A stretch of 64,000 nucleotides of DNA from Dactylosporangium vinaceum (GCF_019904175.1 NZ_CP061913.1:5146001-5210000), one strand, 5' to 3'; positions 39,992 to 52,035 are shown, counted from the first letter of the stretch. Numbers and translations are program-made. The notes: generated by a model not told the origin, from the letters alone.

Positions 39992-41970
39992 CGATTGCCG
40001 CAGGGGGTCCAGGGGGCGGGAGCCCCCTTGCCCGGGGCGGGAGCGAAGCGGCCCCGGAATCCGAATCCTCGGCTTTTGAGGTTTGTGCTCCTCCGGGCGC
40101 AGACGTCGGCTACGACCCGACGGGCGCGTATCTCGCGGTGGCGGCCGAGGCCGGCGTGCAGATCTGGCGCGCCGACGGCGTGCCCGTGCGGACACTGCGG
40201 GGGCACAGCAGCGCGGTCACCACCGTCGCCTGGTCGCCCGACGGCCGCCTGCTCGCGAGCGGGGCCGAGGACAACACCGTGCGGCTCTGGCGGGTCGCCG
40301 ACGCGGCGCCGCTGCACGTCCTGGAGGGCCACGACGATCCGGTCCGCCGCGTCGCCTGGTCACCGGACGGCCGGCGGCTGGCCTCGGCGGCGGAGGACCA
40401 CACGGTCCGGCTGTGGCGCGCCGACGGCACCCACGAGGCGACACTTACCGGCTACGCGGACTGGGTACGCGACGTGCAATGGTCGCCCGACGGCCACCAC
40501 CTCGCCACGGCCAGCACCGACGGCACGGCCAGGGTCTGGCGGGCCGACGGCACCCTGGCCGGCACCATCACCGGCCACACCGGCGCGATCTGGTCGGTGG
40601 CCTGGTCGCCCGACGGCGCCGTGCTCGCGACCGGCGGCACCGACCGCAGCCTGCGGCTGTGGCGGGCCGCTGACGGGTTCCCGCTCGGCGCCGTCACCGG
40701 CCACGCCGGCGGCGTCGCGGCCGTCGCGTGGGCGCCCGGCGGCCAGGTCATCGCCACCGCGAGCGCCGACCACAGCGTCCGGCTCTGGCTGGCCGCGGAC
40801 GGCCGGCCGCTCGCCTGCCTGACCGGCCACGCGGGCGAGGCCCGGTCCTTGGCCTGGGCACCCGACGGCCGGACCCTGGCCAGCGCCGGCGCCGACCGCA
40901 CGGTGCGGCTGTGGAGCGTCGCCGACGGCTCCAGCCGCGTGCTCACCGCGCCGCCGGGCGGGCTGTGGACGGCCGCGTGGTCGCCGGACGGCACGCACGT
41001 CGCGACCGCCGGGGAGGGCGGGGCCGGGTACGTCTGGCACGTCCCCGACGGCCGCCCGCGCCTGCCGCTCACCGGCCACCACGGCCCGGTCCGCGCGGTC
41101 GCCTGGTCACCGGACGGCCGGCACCTGGCCACGGCCGGCGAGGACCGCACGGCCCGCGTGTGGCCGGCCGACACCGCGAGCCCGCCCGCCGTCCTGCTCG
41201 GCCACACCGGCCCGGTCTGGGCTGTCGCGTGGTCGCCGGACGGCCGGTTCCTGGCCACGGGCGGCGTCGACCGCACCGTGCGGCTGTGGGAGGCGGGCGG
41301 GCGGCCCCTGGCCGTGCTGACCGGGCACCTGGGCCGCATCTGGGACGTGGCCTGGTCGCCGGACCAGCATCGCATCGCAAGCTCCAGCACCGACAACACG
41401 GTCCGCGTCTGGCGCACGATCGACGCCGAGCAGGTCGGCGACCTCTTCGGCCACACCGGCCGCGTCGCCGCCGTCGCCTGGTCGCCCGACGGCACGCACC
41501 TGGCCACCGCGAGCGCCGACCGCACCGCCCGCGTCTGGGCGTCCGCCGACTACAAGTCGCGCCTGGTGATCGAGGGCCACGCCGGTGGCCTGCGCGCGGT
41601 GGCCTGGTCCCCGGACGGCACCCGCCTGGCCACCGCGAGCGAGGACCGCACCGCCCGCATCTGGACCGCGGACGGCTCACCGGTGCACGTCCTGGACGCG
41701 CACCTGGGCCCGGTCTGGTCGGTGACGTGGTCACCCGACGGCCGCTTCCTGGCCACCGCGGGCGCCGACCACACCCTGCGCATCTGGCGCGCGGCGGACG
41801 GCGCCCCGACGGCGACGGTACGGCCGTGGGCCGACGGCTGGGCGGTGCTGTATCCGGACGGGCGGTACAAACAGGCGGGCACCGTGCGCGGCGAGTTCTG
41901 GCGGGCAACCGCCCTGACCCGCCACGACCAACCCGGCACCGAAGCCGACCCGTCCACGCCGCTCACGTAG
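39988..41970 (+). CDS. WD40-repeat protein, 14 blades
   Basis: About 660 residues. Thirteen clear WD40 repeats of about 41 residues (pattern GHxxxVxxVAWSPDGxxLATAxxDxTxRLW) plus an N-terminal partial repeat (ADVGYDPTGAYLAVAAEAGVQIW) make 14 blades, probably two seven-bladed propellers. The tail (WAVLYPDGRYKQAGTVRGEFWRATAL) is a short domain often seen after such arrays. GTG 39988 is proposed because GGAGGGGAG lies 7 bases upstream; the frame is open to 39766. Residues after the start pass through two GC-rich hairpins. Such proteins act as interaction platforms; partner unknown. Confidence 0.8.
   Translation: MTIAAGGPGGGSPLARGGSEAAPESESSAFEVCAPPGADVGYDPTGAYLAVAAEAGVQIWRADGVPVRTLRGHSSAVTTVAWSPDGRLLASGAEDNTVRLWRVADAAPLHVLEGHDDPVRRVAWSPDGRRLASAAEDHTVRLWRADGTHEATLTGYADWVRDVQWSPDGHHLATASTDGTARVWRADGTLAGTITGHTGAIWSVAWSPDGAVLATGGTDRSLRLWRAADGFPLGAVTGHAGGVAAVAWAPGGQVIATASADHSVRLWLAADGRPLACLTGHAGEARSLAWAPDGRTLASAGADRTVRLWSVADGSSRVLTAPPGGLWTAAWSPDGTHVATAGEGGAGYVWHVPDGRPRLPLTGHHGPVRAVAWSPDGRHLATAGEDRTARVWPADTASPPAVLLGHTGPVWAVAWSPDGRFLATGGVDRTVRLWEAGGRPLAVLTGHLGRIWDVAWSPDQHRIASSSTDNTVRVWRTIDAEQVGDLFGHTGRVAAVAWSPDGTHLATASADRTARVWASADYKSRLVIEGHAGGLRAVAWSPDGTRLATASEDRTARIWTADGSPVHVLDAHLGPVWSVTWSPDGRFLATAGADHTLRIWRAADGAPTATVRPWADGWAVLYPDGRYKQAGTVRGEFWRATALTRHDQPGTEADPSTPLT
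40011..40057. repeat. Two adjacent GC-rich hairpins within the WD40 gene start
   Basis: AGGGGGC-GGGA-GCCCCCT (40011-40028) and CCGGGGC (40032-40038) with GCCCCGG (40051-40057). The surrounding GGGGTCCAGGGGGCGGGAGC resembles intergenic palindromic elements common in streptomycetes and relatives. It may mark an insertion or deletion junction. Confidence 0.55.
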
Positions 41971-42028
41971 TGCCCAACGCGCTGTCGGCAGGCGACGCCG
42001 CGCAGGCGCGGGCATAGGATCCGCTGTC

Positions 42029-43015
42029 ATGGCCCGCACCACGCCGCCGCGCCCGCTCGACGTCGCCGGGCTCTTTCCCGAGCTGCGGCACCACGCCACC
42101 ACCGCCACCCGCCTGCATCCGCGGCCCGGCGCGCCGACCGCCGCGGACAGCTCGGTCGGCGGCCCGCTGCTGTGGCCGGCCGGTGAGCCGTGGCCGGTCT
42201 GCACCGAGACGGGGGAGCACGAGCCGTACAACCTGTCGACCCCGGCCGCCGTGCGCCGCCGCCGGGAGATCCTCGCCGCCGCGGACGCCCGGGAGCCGCG
42301 GCCGGACGGCGAGTTCCTGACCGCCGAGGAGCGGGCCGAGCTCGACGCGGCCGATGAGCTGGAGCTCGACGACCGCATCGGCGAGCCCATCCCGCCGATC
42401 GCCGTGGCCCAGCTGTACCGCCGCGACATCCCCGACTACGCCGGCCCGGACGGCACCGACCTGCTGCAGGTCCTGTGGTGCCCGGTGGACCACGCGGACC
42501 GGCACTACAGCCCCCGCGTCCTGCTGTTCTGGCAAGACAGTGCCGCCATCAACCCGCTCCGTGCGGCACCGCCCGAACCGCCGGTCGTCAGCGACATGTA
42601 CCTGCCGATCCCGTGCACGGTGCAGCCGGAGCAGGTCCGGGAATACCCGTACGCCGCCCTGCTCCCCGACGACCTGCGCGAGCGGCTCACGGCGTGGGAC
42701 GGCGGCGACGCCGACCACCCCCGCTACCAGGCCGACCTGTCGCTGGCGCCGGGCTGGAAGGTGGGCGGGCACGCGAACTGGTCACTGACCGACCCGTACC
42801 CGGTGGACTGCGAGGCCTGCGGCGCCGCGATGACCCTGACCTTCACCGCGGCCTCGAGCGACTGGCACGGCCCGCACTGCACCTGGCGCCCGTCCGAAGA
42901 GCCCCCGACCGCCTCCCCGGACACCGTCGGCGTCCAGATCGGCCGCGGCTACGCGCTGCACGTGTTCCGCTGCCCGGAGTCGTACGAGCATCCGGCGGCC
43001 ACCGCGATGCAGTGA
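42029..43015 (+). CDS. DUF1963-family protein
   Basis: A 328-residue soluble protein. SVGGPLLWPAGEPWPVC near 45-60, PPIAVAQLYRRDIPDYAGPDGTDLLQVLWCPVDH near 120-150, and KVGGHANWSLTDPYPVDCEACGAAMTLTFT near 240-270 are typical of the DUF1963 (YwqG-like) fold, including the paired cysteines CEAC. Function of the family is unknown. It follows the WD40 gene by 58 bp in the same direction. Confidence 0.82.
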   Translation: MARTTPPRPLDVAGLFPELRHHATTATRLHPRPGAPTAADSSVGGPLLWPAGEPWPVCTETGEHEPYNLSTPAAVRRRREILAAADAREPRPDGEFLTAEERAELDAADELELDDRIGEPIPPIAVAQLYRRDIPDYAGPDGTDLLQVLWCPVDHADRHYSPRVLLFWQDSAAINPLRAAPPEPPVVSDMYLPIPCTVQPEQVREYPYAALLPDDLRERLTAWDGGDADHPRYQADLSLAPGWKVGGHANWSLTDPYPVDCEACGAAMTLTFTAASSDWHGPHCTWRPSEEPPTASPDTVGVQIGRGYALHVFRCPESYEHPAATAMQ

Positions 43016-43114
43016 CGCGCGCCGGTCAGGACCCGGCCGCCCCTACCTCCGGCGGGCGGGACGCTCCCGCGGAAATGCCGCGACGGCCACCCGCCCGATG
43101 GTCAGAATGACGCC

Positions 43115-44002
43115 ATGAGCGCCGCGGTGTCCGGACCCGATTTCCTGCTGCTGCCGCCACGACCGGACAGCACCGCCGAGCGGCTGGCGGCCGCGGCCCG
43201 GCGCCGCGGGCTGGCGGTGGAGCCCTGCCCGGACGGCCGCGTGCCGGTGCGGCTGCGTGGCCGCGATGGTGGGCACCTCTACGGCGGTCCCGCCTTCGCC
43301 GCCACGGTCGGTGCGGACCTCGACCTGGCGCTCCTGGAACCCGCCGACGACTGGCTGCCCGGGCTGCCCGCTGCGTTTCGAGGGCGTGACATCGTGCTGA
43401 GCACGCTCGGTGAGGCGCGGTGGTCGCGGACGCCGGCGTTCGTCAAGCAGCCCCGGGACAAGGAGCTGCCGGCCGCCGTCTACGCCGACGGGAGCCGGCT
43501 GCCCGGCCCCGGCCGCCTCGCCGCGGACACCCCGGTCCTGATCAGCGAGGTCGTCACGTTCGTCGTCGAGTATCGGCTGTTCGTCCTCGACGCCACCGTG
43601 CACGCCGCCGGCCGCTATGCCACCTTCGGCCGGCTCGACCCGGCACCGCTCGACGGCGACGCACATCGATCGGCCGTGCTCGCCTTCGCCGGTGAACTGC
43701 TCGCCGCATGCGCCGGCAGCCTGCCCAGCGCGGTCGTCGTCGACGTCGGGCTGGCCGCCGACCCCGACCGGGGGGACGAGCGCTGGGCCGTGGTCGAGGC
43801 GAACATGGCCTGGTTCTCCACCTGCTACGCCGCCGACCCCGACCGGGTGCTCGACGTGGTCCTGCGCGCCGCGGGCCCCCGCCACCGCGCCGCCGCCCGC
43901 GACCACGCCTTCGTCCGCCCGGGCGGGGAGCGGCGCCGGGAACCGCCCCCCGAAGGCCAAGACATCAGGAATCGAGAAGCGCGGGGTGGTGCGGGCTCCT
44001 AG
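43115..44002 (+). CDS. ATP-grasp domain protein (DUF4343-like)
   Basis: A 295-residue protein. FVKQPRDKELPAAVY (ATP-binding lysine strand), VTFVVEYRLFVLDATVHAAGRYATFG (the central strands) and VVDVGL...WAVVEANMAWFSTCYAADPDRVLDVVLRA (metal-binding Glu/Asn) match the ATP-grasp ligase fold. Known relatives ligate carboxylates to amines; the substrate here is unknown. The last 30 residues are charged and probably disordered. Confidence 0.8.
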   Translation: MSAAVSGPDFLLLPPRPDSTAERLAAAARRRGLAVEPCPDGRVPVRLRGRDGGHLYGGPAFAATVGADLDLALLEPADDWLPGLPAAFRGRDIVLSTLGEARWSRTPAFVKQPRDKELPAAVYADGSRLPGPGRLAADTPVLISEVVTFVVEYRLFVLDATVHAAGRYATFGRLDPAPLDGDAHRSAVLAFAGELLAACAGSLPSAVVVDVGLAADPDRGDERWAVVEANMAWFSTCYAADPDRVLDVVLRAAGPRHRAAARDHAFVRPGGERRREPPPEGQDIRNREARGGAGS

Positions 44003-44012
44003 GGTCGTGGGT

Positions 44013-44372
44013 ATGACGAACTCTGAAGTGCTCGGCGTCCAGACGATCCTGCATCCCGTGGCTGACCTGGAGAAGGCCAAGCCCGTGTACACCGCGCTGC
44101 TCGGGACGCAGCCGCAGGCCGACTCGCCCTACTACGTGGGGTACACGGTGGCCGGGCAGCAGATCGGGCTCGTGCCCGAGCGCGGGGGACACGGCGACAC
44201 CACGCCCGTCGCGTACTGGCACGTGACCGACATCGCCGCGAAGATCGCTGAGGTCACGGCGGCCGGGGCGACGGTGAAGACGGCGGCGCACGATGTCGGC
44301 GAGGGGCGGCTCGTGGCGACAGTCGTCGATGTCGACGGCAACGTGCTCGGGCTGCTCCAAGACCCGCAGTGA
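44013..44372 (+). CDS. VOC-fold (glyoxalase/bleomycin resistance-like) protein
   Basis: A 119-residue single-domain VOC protein: VQTILHPVADLEKAKPVYTALLGTQPQADSPYYVGYTVAGQQIGLVP at the start, VAYWHVTDI in the middle, VVDVDGNVLGLLQDP at the end. The ligand pocket is not predictable. Its stop overlaps the PPOX gene start (GTGA) and it heads the VOC-PPOX-UvrA-like group. Confidence 0.85.
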   Translation: MTNSEVLGVQTILHPVADLEKAKPVYTALLGTQPQADSPYYVGYTVAGQQIGLVPERGGHGDTTPVAYWHVTDIAAKIAEVTAAGATVKTAAHDVGEGRLVATVVDVDGNVLGLLQDPQ

Positions 44373-44818
44373 CGGCGGAGCCCCGCTCCCGCGCGCAGCG
44401 GCGCGCCGATACCGAGCACCGGCTGGCCACCGACGTCGACGTCTGGGTGGCCAGCGCGGGCGACGGCGGGCCCTACCTGGTGCCGCTGTCGTTCGACTGG
44501 GACGGCGCGACGCTGCTCATCGCCACCGGCGCGGACAGCCCGACCGGGCGCAACCTCGCCGCGAACCGGCAGGTGCGGCTCGGGCTCGGGCTGGTCCGCG
44601 ACGTGGTCATGATCGACGGGGCCGTCGAGGTGCTCGAGATGGATGCGCTGCCGGTCGCGGCCGGGGATCGGTTCGCGCGGCGCAGCGGGTTCGATCCGCG
44701 GACCCTGCCCGGGCACTACCGTTGGTTCCGGATCACGCCGAGCACCATCCAGGCGTGGCGCGAGGAAAACGAACTGCGCGGGCGCACCCTCATGCGCGAC
44801 GGCGAGTGGATGCGGTAA
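44369..44818 (+). CDS. Pyridoxamine 5'-phosphate oxidase-family protein
   Basis: A 149-residue flavin/F420-binding split-barrel protein. EHRLATDVDVWVASAGDGGPYLVPLSFDWDGATLLIAT is the typical first half; TGRNLAANRQVRLGLG and VVMIDGAVEVLEM follow. Actinobacterial relatives use FMN or F420 to reduce small molecules. GTG 44369 overlaps the VOC gene stop; the UvrA-like gene begins 10 bp downstream, so all three are likely one transcript. Confidence 0.82.
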   Translation: MTAEPRSRAQRRADTEHRLATDVDVWVASAGDGGPYLVPLSFDWDGATLLIATGADSPTGRNLAANRQVRLGLGLVRDVVMIDGAVEVLEMDALPVAAGDRFARRSGFDPRTLPGHYRWFRITPSTIQAWREENELRGRTLMRDGEWMR

Positions 44819-44828
44819 GAGGAGAGCG

Positions 44829-47198
<2,370 letters not shown>

Positions 47199-47506
47199 GG
47201 ACCGCGCCCAGGATGGCCCGGCCCGCGGCGAGCAGGTCGGCGACGGCCGGGGTGCTCAGGGCGTACATCACCAGCGCCCCGTCGCGGTGGGACGTCACGA
47301 GCCCGGCCCGGCGCAGGACGGCGAGCTGCTGCGACAGGTTCGACGCCTCGACCTCGATCTCGGCGAGCAGGTCGCGGACCGGGCGCGGGCCGTCCTGCAG
47401 CAGCTCCAGCACCCGGATGCGCACGGGGTGGCCGAGCGTGCGGAACATCTCCGCCTTCGCCTGGTACAGCGGCACCGACATGCGGCTCCACCTCCGTCCG
47501 GGCGCC

Positions 47507-47540
47507 GGAAACCCGAGGTTAGCAGCTCATTCGGGCTTCC
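47507..47540. promoter_or_regulatory. Inverted repeat upstream of ArsR gene
   Basis: GGAAACCCGA (47507-47516) and TCGGGCTTCC (47531-47540), matching at 9 of 10 positions, 14 bp apart. Likely an autoregulatory operator 25 bp before the ArsR start. Confidence 0.55.
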
Positions 47541-47673
47541 AGCGCACCGTGCCCCCTTTTCAGTTCATGACCTGCGAAAGTCTGCAACTGGGTGTGCGTC
47601 TGACGCGAACCGCACTCACGAACCTCGAGATCTGATGCGGGCCGGGACCGGCCCGGTGGCGGACAATGGCGGC

Positions 47674-50310
47674 ATGACGCTCCTGGAACGCGGCTCCGCG
47701 CTCGCGTCGCTCGCCGAATACGCACGGCAGGCCCTCGCCGGGGACGGCCGGCTCGTGCTCGTCGGCGGTGAGGCCGGGGTCGGCAAGTCCAGCCTGGTCG
47801 AGGCGTTCGCCGCCAGCGTGGCGCCGGCCCGGGTGGCGTGGGGCATGTGCGACGGGCTGTCCACGCCCCGGCCGCTGGGGCCGCTGTTCGACATCGCCGA
47901 CGAGCTCGGCGGCGAGCTGCTCGAGCGGGTGCGGGGCCGGGCGTCGCGGGACGAGCTGTTCGCGGCGCTGCTGCGCCAGGCCAACGAGCCGGGCCGGCTG
48001 CACGTGCTGGTGCTGGAGGACCTGCACTGGGCCGACGAGGCGACGATCGACCTGCTGCGGTTCCTGGCCCGGCGGCTGCGCAGCGCCCACCTGCTGCTGA
48101 TCGTCACCTACCGCGACGACGACCTCTCGACCCGCGACCTGCTGCGCGGGCTGCTCGGCGACGTCGCCACGCTGCGCACGACCCGGCGGATCGGGCTGGC
48201 GCCGCTGTCGGTGCGGGCGGTGGAGGAGCTGGCCGGCGCCAGCGGCCTCGAGGCGGCCGAGCTGCACCGGCTGACCGGCGGCAACCCGTTCTTCGTGACC
48301 GAGGTGGTGCGCTCCGGCTCGACGGCGGTGCCGGCCTCCGCGCGCGACGTGGTGCTGGCCCGGACCGGCACGCTCGGGCGCGAGGCGCGGGCGGTGCTCG
48401 GCACGGCCGCGCTGATCGGCAACCGGGTCGACCCGCGGCTGCTGACCGCCGCGTCCGGCGCCGCCCCCGCGGTCCTCGACGAGCTGGTCCGCTGCGGCCT
48501 GCTGATCGGCGACGACGGGCACCTGACGTTCCGTCACGAGCTGACCCGGCTCGCGGTCGAGCAGGCGATCCCGCAGCACCGGGTGGCCCCGATCCACACC
48601 CGCATCCTCGCCGCGCTGCGGGACCTGGGCACCGACGGCAGGCGGGCGACACAGGCCTTCCCGGTCGAGGCGCAGGCGGCCGGCGACGGGTTCGCGCGCC
48701 TGGCGTATCACGCGGAGGCGGCCGGGGATGGTGCCGCGGTGCTCGAGTATGCGGTGAAGGCGGCCCGCCGCGCGTCCGAGCTCGCCTCGCACCGGGAGGC
48801 GGGGGCGCAGTACGAGCGGGCCCTGCGCTTTGCCGATGTCCTGCCGCCGGCCGAGCTGGCCGAGCTGTATGACGCGCTCGCCGGCGAGCTGTCCCTCGTC
48901 GACCGGGGGCCGCGGGTCTGCCAGGTCGCCGAGCGGGCCCGGGAGCTCTGGCACCGGGCGGGCGACAGGCGGCGCGAGGGCGATGCGCTGCGGCGGCTCT
49001 CCTCGGCGCTGCGCTACGACTGCCGGGGCGCCGACGCCGTGCGCGCGGCCGAGGCGGCGCTGGCCACGCTGGAGCCGCTGGGCCCGACCGCCGAGCTGGC
49101 CTGGGCCCACGCCGCACTGGCCACGCACCGCATGGTCAGCGAGCGGCACGAGGAGGCCATCGCCGTCGCCGCCCGGGCCCAGGAGCTGGCCGTCGCGCTG
49201 GAGCTGCCGGCGGTCCGGGCCGACGCGCTCATCACCGAGGGCTGCTCCCGGGCGATCGTCGGCGGCGACTGGGTCACGCCGATGCGGCGCGGCCTGGACA
49301 TCGCGCTGGCCCACGGCATCGACGAGCAGGTCGGCCGGGCCTACATCAACCTGCACGGCATGCACTGCACCAAACGCGAGTACGCGCAGGCCGAGCAGTA
49401 CTTCCGGGCCGGCACCGCCTACTGCGACGAGCACGACGTGCGCACGTTCGGCACCTGCATCCGGGCCGAGCGGGTCAGCACCCTGGCCGCCACCGACCGC
49501 TGGGACGAGTCGCTCGACCTGAGCCGGCACGTGCTGGCCAACGCGATGAGCGCGTCACCGCTGAACCGGATCGGCCCGCTCGCCTGCGTCGGCGTCATCC
49601 GGGCCCGGCGCGGCACCGCCGGCGTGTGGGAGCCGCTCGACGAGGCGGCCCGATACGCCGACGGCTGCGAGGGCCCGCAGTACATCCTCTACGTGCGCAC
49701 CATGCGGGCCGAGGCGTGCTGGCTCGAGGGCCGCATCGACGAGGCCCGGCGGGAGGCGGAGCTGGCCGCGGACGCCGCCGCCGACGGCGACGAGTGGGCC
49801 CGCGGCGAGGCGGGGGCGTGGCTGCGGCGCACCGGGTCCGGGCGGGTGACGAGCCCGGTCCACGCGGAGCCGTACCGGCTGGAGCTCGACGGCCGGTGGG
49901 CCGCAGCCGCCGCGGCGTGGGAGCAGATCGGCTCGGCGTACGAGGCCGCGCTGGTCCGGCTGTTCCACGGCGACGAGCCGGCCCAGCGGGAAGCCCTGAG
50001 CGTGCTCGACGACCTGGGTGCGGCGGCCGCGGCCCGGGCCGGCCGGCGGCGCATGCGCCAGGACGGTGTCCGCGGCGTCCCGGTGGGTCCACGCGCGGCG
50101 ACGCGGGCGCACCCGGCCGGCCTGACCCGCCGCGAGCGGGAGGTCCTGGAGCTGATCTGCGCCGGCCACACCAACGGCGAGATCGCGCAGCGGCTGTTCA
50201 TCGCGGTGAAGACCGTCGACCACCACGTGTCCGCGGTGCTGGGCAAGCTCGGCGTCGCCAACCGCTCCAGCGCCGCGAAGGAGGCCGTCCGCCTCGGCAT
50301 CGGCGTGTGA
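47674..50310 (+). CDS. LAL-type LuxR-family ATPase regulator
   Basis: An 878-residue large ATP-binding LuxR regulator. An N-terminal STAND/AAA ATPase has Walker A VLVGGEAGVGKSSLVEAF (about 30-45) and Walker B LHVLVLEDLHWADEATIDLL (about 110-128). A long helical TPR-like middle follows (about 350-780), and a C-terminal LuxR HTH is LTRREREVLELICAGHTNGEIAQRLFIAVKTVDHHVSAVLGKLGVANR. Such regulators switch on catabolic or secondary-metabolite genes with an inducer and ATP. ATG 47674 is preferred over ATG 47635. No obvious target is adjacent. Confidence 0.92.
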   Translation: MTLLERGSALASLAEYARQALAGDGRLVLVGGEAGVGKSSLVEAFAASVAPARVAWGMCDGLSTPRPLGPLFDIADELGGELLERVRGRASRDELFAALLRQANEPGRLHVLVLEDLHWADEATIDLLRFLARRLRSAHLLLIVTYRDDDLSTRDLLRGLLGDVATLRTTRRIGLAPLSVRAVEELAGASGLEAAELHRLTGGNPFFVTEVVRSGSTAVPASARDVVLARTGTLGREARAVLGTAALIGNRVDPRLLTAASGAAPAVLDELVRCGLLIGDDGHLTFRHELTRLAVEQAIPQHRVAPIHTRILAALRDLGTDGRRATQAFPVEAQAAGDGFARLAYHAEAAGDGAAVLEYAVKAARRASELASHREAGAQYERALRFADVLPPAELAELYDALAGELSLVDRGPRVCQVAERARELWHRAGDRRREGDALRRLSSALRYDCRGADAVRAAEAALATLEPLGPTAELAWAHAALATHRMVSERHEEAIAVAARAQELAVALELPAVRADALITEGCSRAIVGGDWVTPMRRGLDIALAHGIDEQVGRAYINLHGMHCTKREYAQAEQYFRAGTAYCDEHDVRTFGTCIRAERVSTLAATDRWDESLDLSRHVLANAMSASPLNRIGPLACVGVIRARRGTAGVWEPLDEAARYADGCEGPQYILYVRTMRAEACWLEGRIDEARREAELAADAAADGDEWARGEAGAWLRRTGSGRVTSPVHAEPYRLELDGRWAAAAAAWEQIGSAYEAALVRLFHGDEPAQREALSVLDDLGAAAAARAGRRRMRQDGVRGVPVGPRAATRAHPAGLTRREREVLELICAGHTNGEIAQRLFIAVKTVDHHVSAVLGKLGVANRSSAAKEAVRLGIGV

Positions 50311-50342
50311 GCAGGCCACCCGCCGAGGGGCCGGCAATCGCG

Positions 50343-50993
50343 CTAGCCGACAGCCAGCACGTCGACGACGAACCGCAGCGCCCCGGCGGGCCGCCCGCCT
50401 TCCGGATTGTCGCCGTAGGCCAGGTTCGACGGGATGTCGAGCTGAATCCGCGTGCCCACCTTGACCCCGGTGAGGCCGTCGCTCCACCCCTGGATGACGC
50501 CCGAGCCGAGCGTGAAGCTGAACGGCTGCTTCTTGTCCCAGGACGCGTCGAACTGCTTGCCGTCGGCGTAGGTCACGCCCACGTAGTTCACCGTGATCGT
50601 CTGCCCGGTCTGCGCGACCGCCCCGGTGCCCTCGATGATCGTCGTCTTCGTCAGCGCGCTCACGGTCCCGGTGCCGGCCTTGACCTCCGGCTTGGTCCCG
50701 AGCGCCGGGTCGGCCCCCGCGGGCAGCTGCGGGAACGGCGCCTCGGTCGTGGCCGCGGCGGTGGGGGTCGGCGTGCCGGCGGTACTGGCGGCGTCCGGCG
50801 CCTGTTCGTCGATCGACCGCACGATCAGCACCACCGCGACGGCCAGCAGCACGACGACGGCCGCGACGGTGCCCGCGATCCCGAGCATTCGCCGGCGCCG
50901 GGCGGCCTGGCGCGCCTTGGCCTTCGCCACCTTGGCGGCGGCGCGCTTCTCGGTCTTGGACAGCGGCGTCGGTGCAGACGGGCGTACGTTCAC
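50343..50993 (-). CDS. Membrane-anchored FKBP-type peptidyl-prolyl isomerase
   Basis: A 216-residue protein. A basic cytoplasmic head (LSKTEKRAAAKVAKAKARQAARRRRM) and one membrane helix (about 42-62, VAAVVVLLAVAVVLIV) lead through a Thr/Pro linker to an FKBP domain (about 110-216). Landmarks are TITVNYVGVTYADGKQFDASW, FTLGSGVIQGWSDGLTGVKVGTRIQLDIPSNLAYGD and LRFVVDVLAVG. It should help fold exported proteins outside the membrane. GTG 50993 or 51009-51011 may start the gene; neither has a clear ribosome site. Confidence 0.9.
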   Translation of the reverse strand: MNVRPSAPTPLSKTEKRAAAKVAKAKARQAARRRRMLGIAGTVAAVVVLLAVAVVLIVRSIDEQAPDAASTAGTPTPTAAATTEAPFPQLPAGADPALGTKPEVKAGTGTVSALTKTTIIEGTGAVAQTGQTITVNYVGVTYADGKQFDASWDKKQPFSFTLGSGVIQGWSDGLTGVKVGTRIQLDIPSNLAYGDNPEGGRPAGALRFVVDVLAVG

Positions 50994-51035
50994 CGGACCA
51001 CGATAAGTCACCGCCCCGGCACGGGTGGCGCCGCC

Positions 51036-51848
51036 TCAGCTGGGAACTTCATGGAAGTGCATGAGCACCGAAACGTCGGCGTCGGCGGGCCCGGCGGCGA
51101 CCGCGCGGCGGAGCAGCTCCGCGGCGCCGTCGGCGGCCGGCAGCGCTACCCCGGCCGCCGCCGCCCGGGCCAGGTCGAGGTCCTTGGCCGCCATCGCGAC
51201 CCCGAACGCCGCTCCCGGCCCGCCCATCGCCCGGCCGACGACGGCGGCGAGCGGGCTGGCCCGGAGCAGCTCGAGCGCGTCCTCGCGCGCGATGCCGAGG
51301 GCCGCACCGACCGCGAGCGCGTCGGCGAGCGCGGCCAGCCCGGCCAGCACTGCCGTGTTGAGCACGAGCTTGTTGGCCGCACCCCGCCCGAGCGCCCCGC
51401 AGCGGTGCACCGAGCCGAGCGCGGCCAGCACCGTCTCGGCCCGGTCCAGCACCGCCGGATCGCCCCCGGCCAGGATGCGCAGTGCCCCACCGGCCGCGGC
51501 CCCGACACTCCCGCCGACCGGGGCGTCGACCATGTCCAGCCCGGCCGGCAGCGCCCCGGCGACCTTCAGGACGCCGTCGGGCCCGATCGTCGACATCTCG
51601 ATGAGCGTGGCTCCGGCCCGCAGGTCCGCGGCCCCGACGACCGCCAGCACCGCGGCGGCATCGGTAAGCATGGTCACGACGAACCCGGCCCCGGCACACG
51701 CCTCCGCCGCCGATCCGGCCGCAACGGCGCCCGGCACCGGCGGCCGCGGGCTGCGGTTCCAGGTCCGCACGGCGTATCCCTGATCCACCAGGCGCCCGGC
51801 GATCGCGGCGCCCATCCGGCCGAGTCCGAGCACGGCAACAGTCTGCAT
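51036..51848 (-). CDS. Beta-hydroxyacid dehydrogenase/imine reductase-like protein
   Basis: A 270-residue NAD(P)-dependent oxidoreductase of the 3-hydroxyisobutyrate dehydrogenase family. The dinucleotide loop is VAVLGLGRMGAAIAGRLVDQGY (residues 4-25), the substrate loop DAPVGGSVGAAAGGALRILAGGD, and the catalytic Lys region GRGAANKLVLNT. The C-terminal helical domain includes AMAAKDLDLARAAAAGVALP. The physiological substrate is unknown. ATG 51848 is at the domain start. Confidence 0.88.
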   Translation of the reverse strand: MQTVAVLGLGRMGAAIAGRLVDQGYAVRTWNRSPRPPVPGAVAAGSAAEACAGAGFVVTMLTDAAAVLAVVGAADLRAGATLIEMSTIGPDGVLKVAGALPAGLDMVDAPVGGSVGAAAGGALRILAGGDPAVLDRAETVLAALGSVHRCGALGRGAANKLVLNTAVLAGLAALADALAVGAALGIAREDALELLRASPLAAVVGRAMGGPGAAFGVAMAAKDLDLARAAAAGVALPAADGAAELLRRAVAAGPADADVSVLMHFHEVPS

Positions 51849-52035
51849 GCCGGCAACGCTAGGGAGCGCCGGCGCATGCGACAAACAAATGTCCGGCATC
51901 GCTGCGATGCGCCGCACGCATGGATCGTGGGGTGAGCCGTCGACCTGGCGCTCGCGCTGGGGCCGGCGCAGGTCCGGCGCACCGCTCACCTGATCGATGC
52001 CGGTCGGCATCGCGTGGGCGGCGGCGGGCAGGGCG

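Noticed and set aside
40080..41830. Tandem DNA repeats of about 125 bp
   Set aside because: They are explained by the WD40 blades; no evidence of a separate DNA repeat element.
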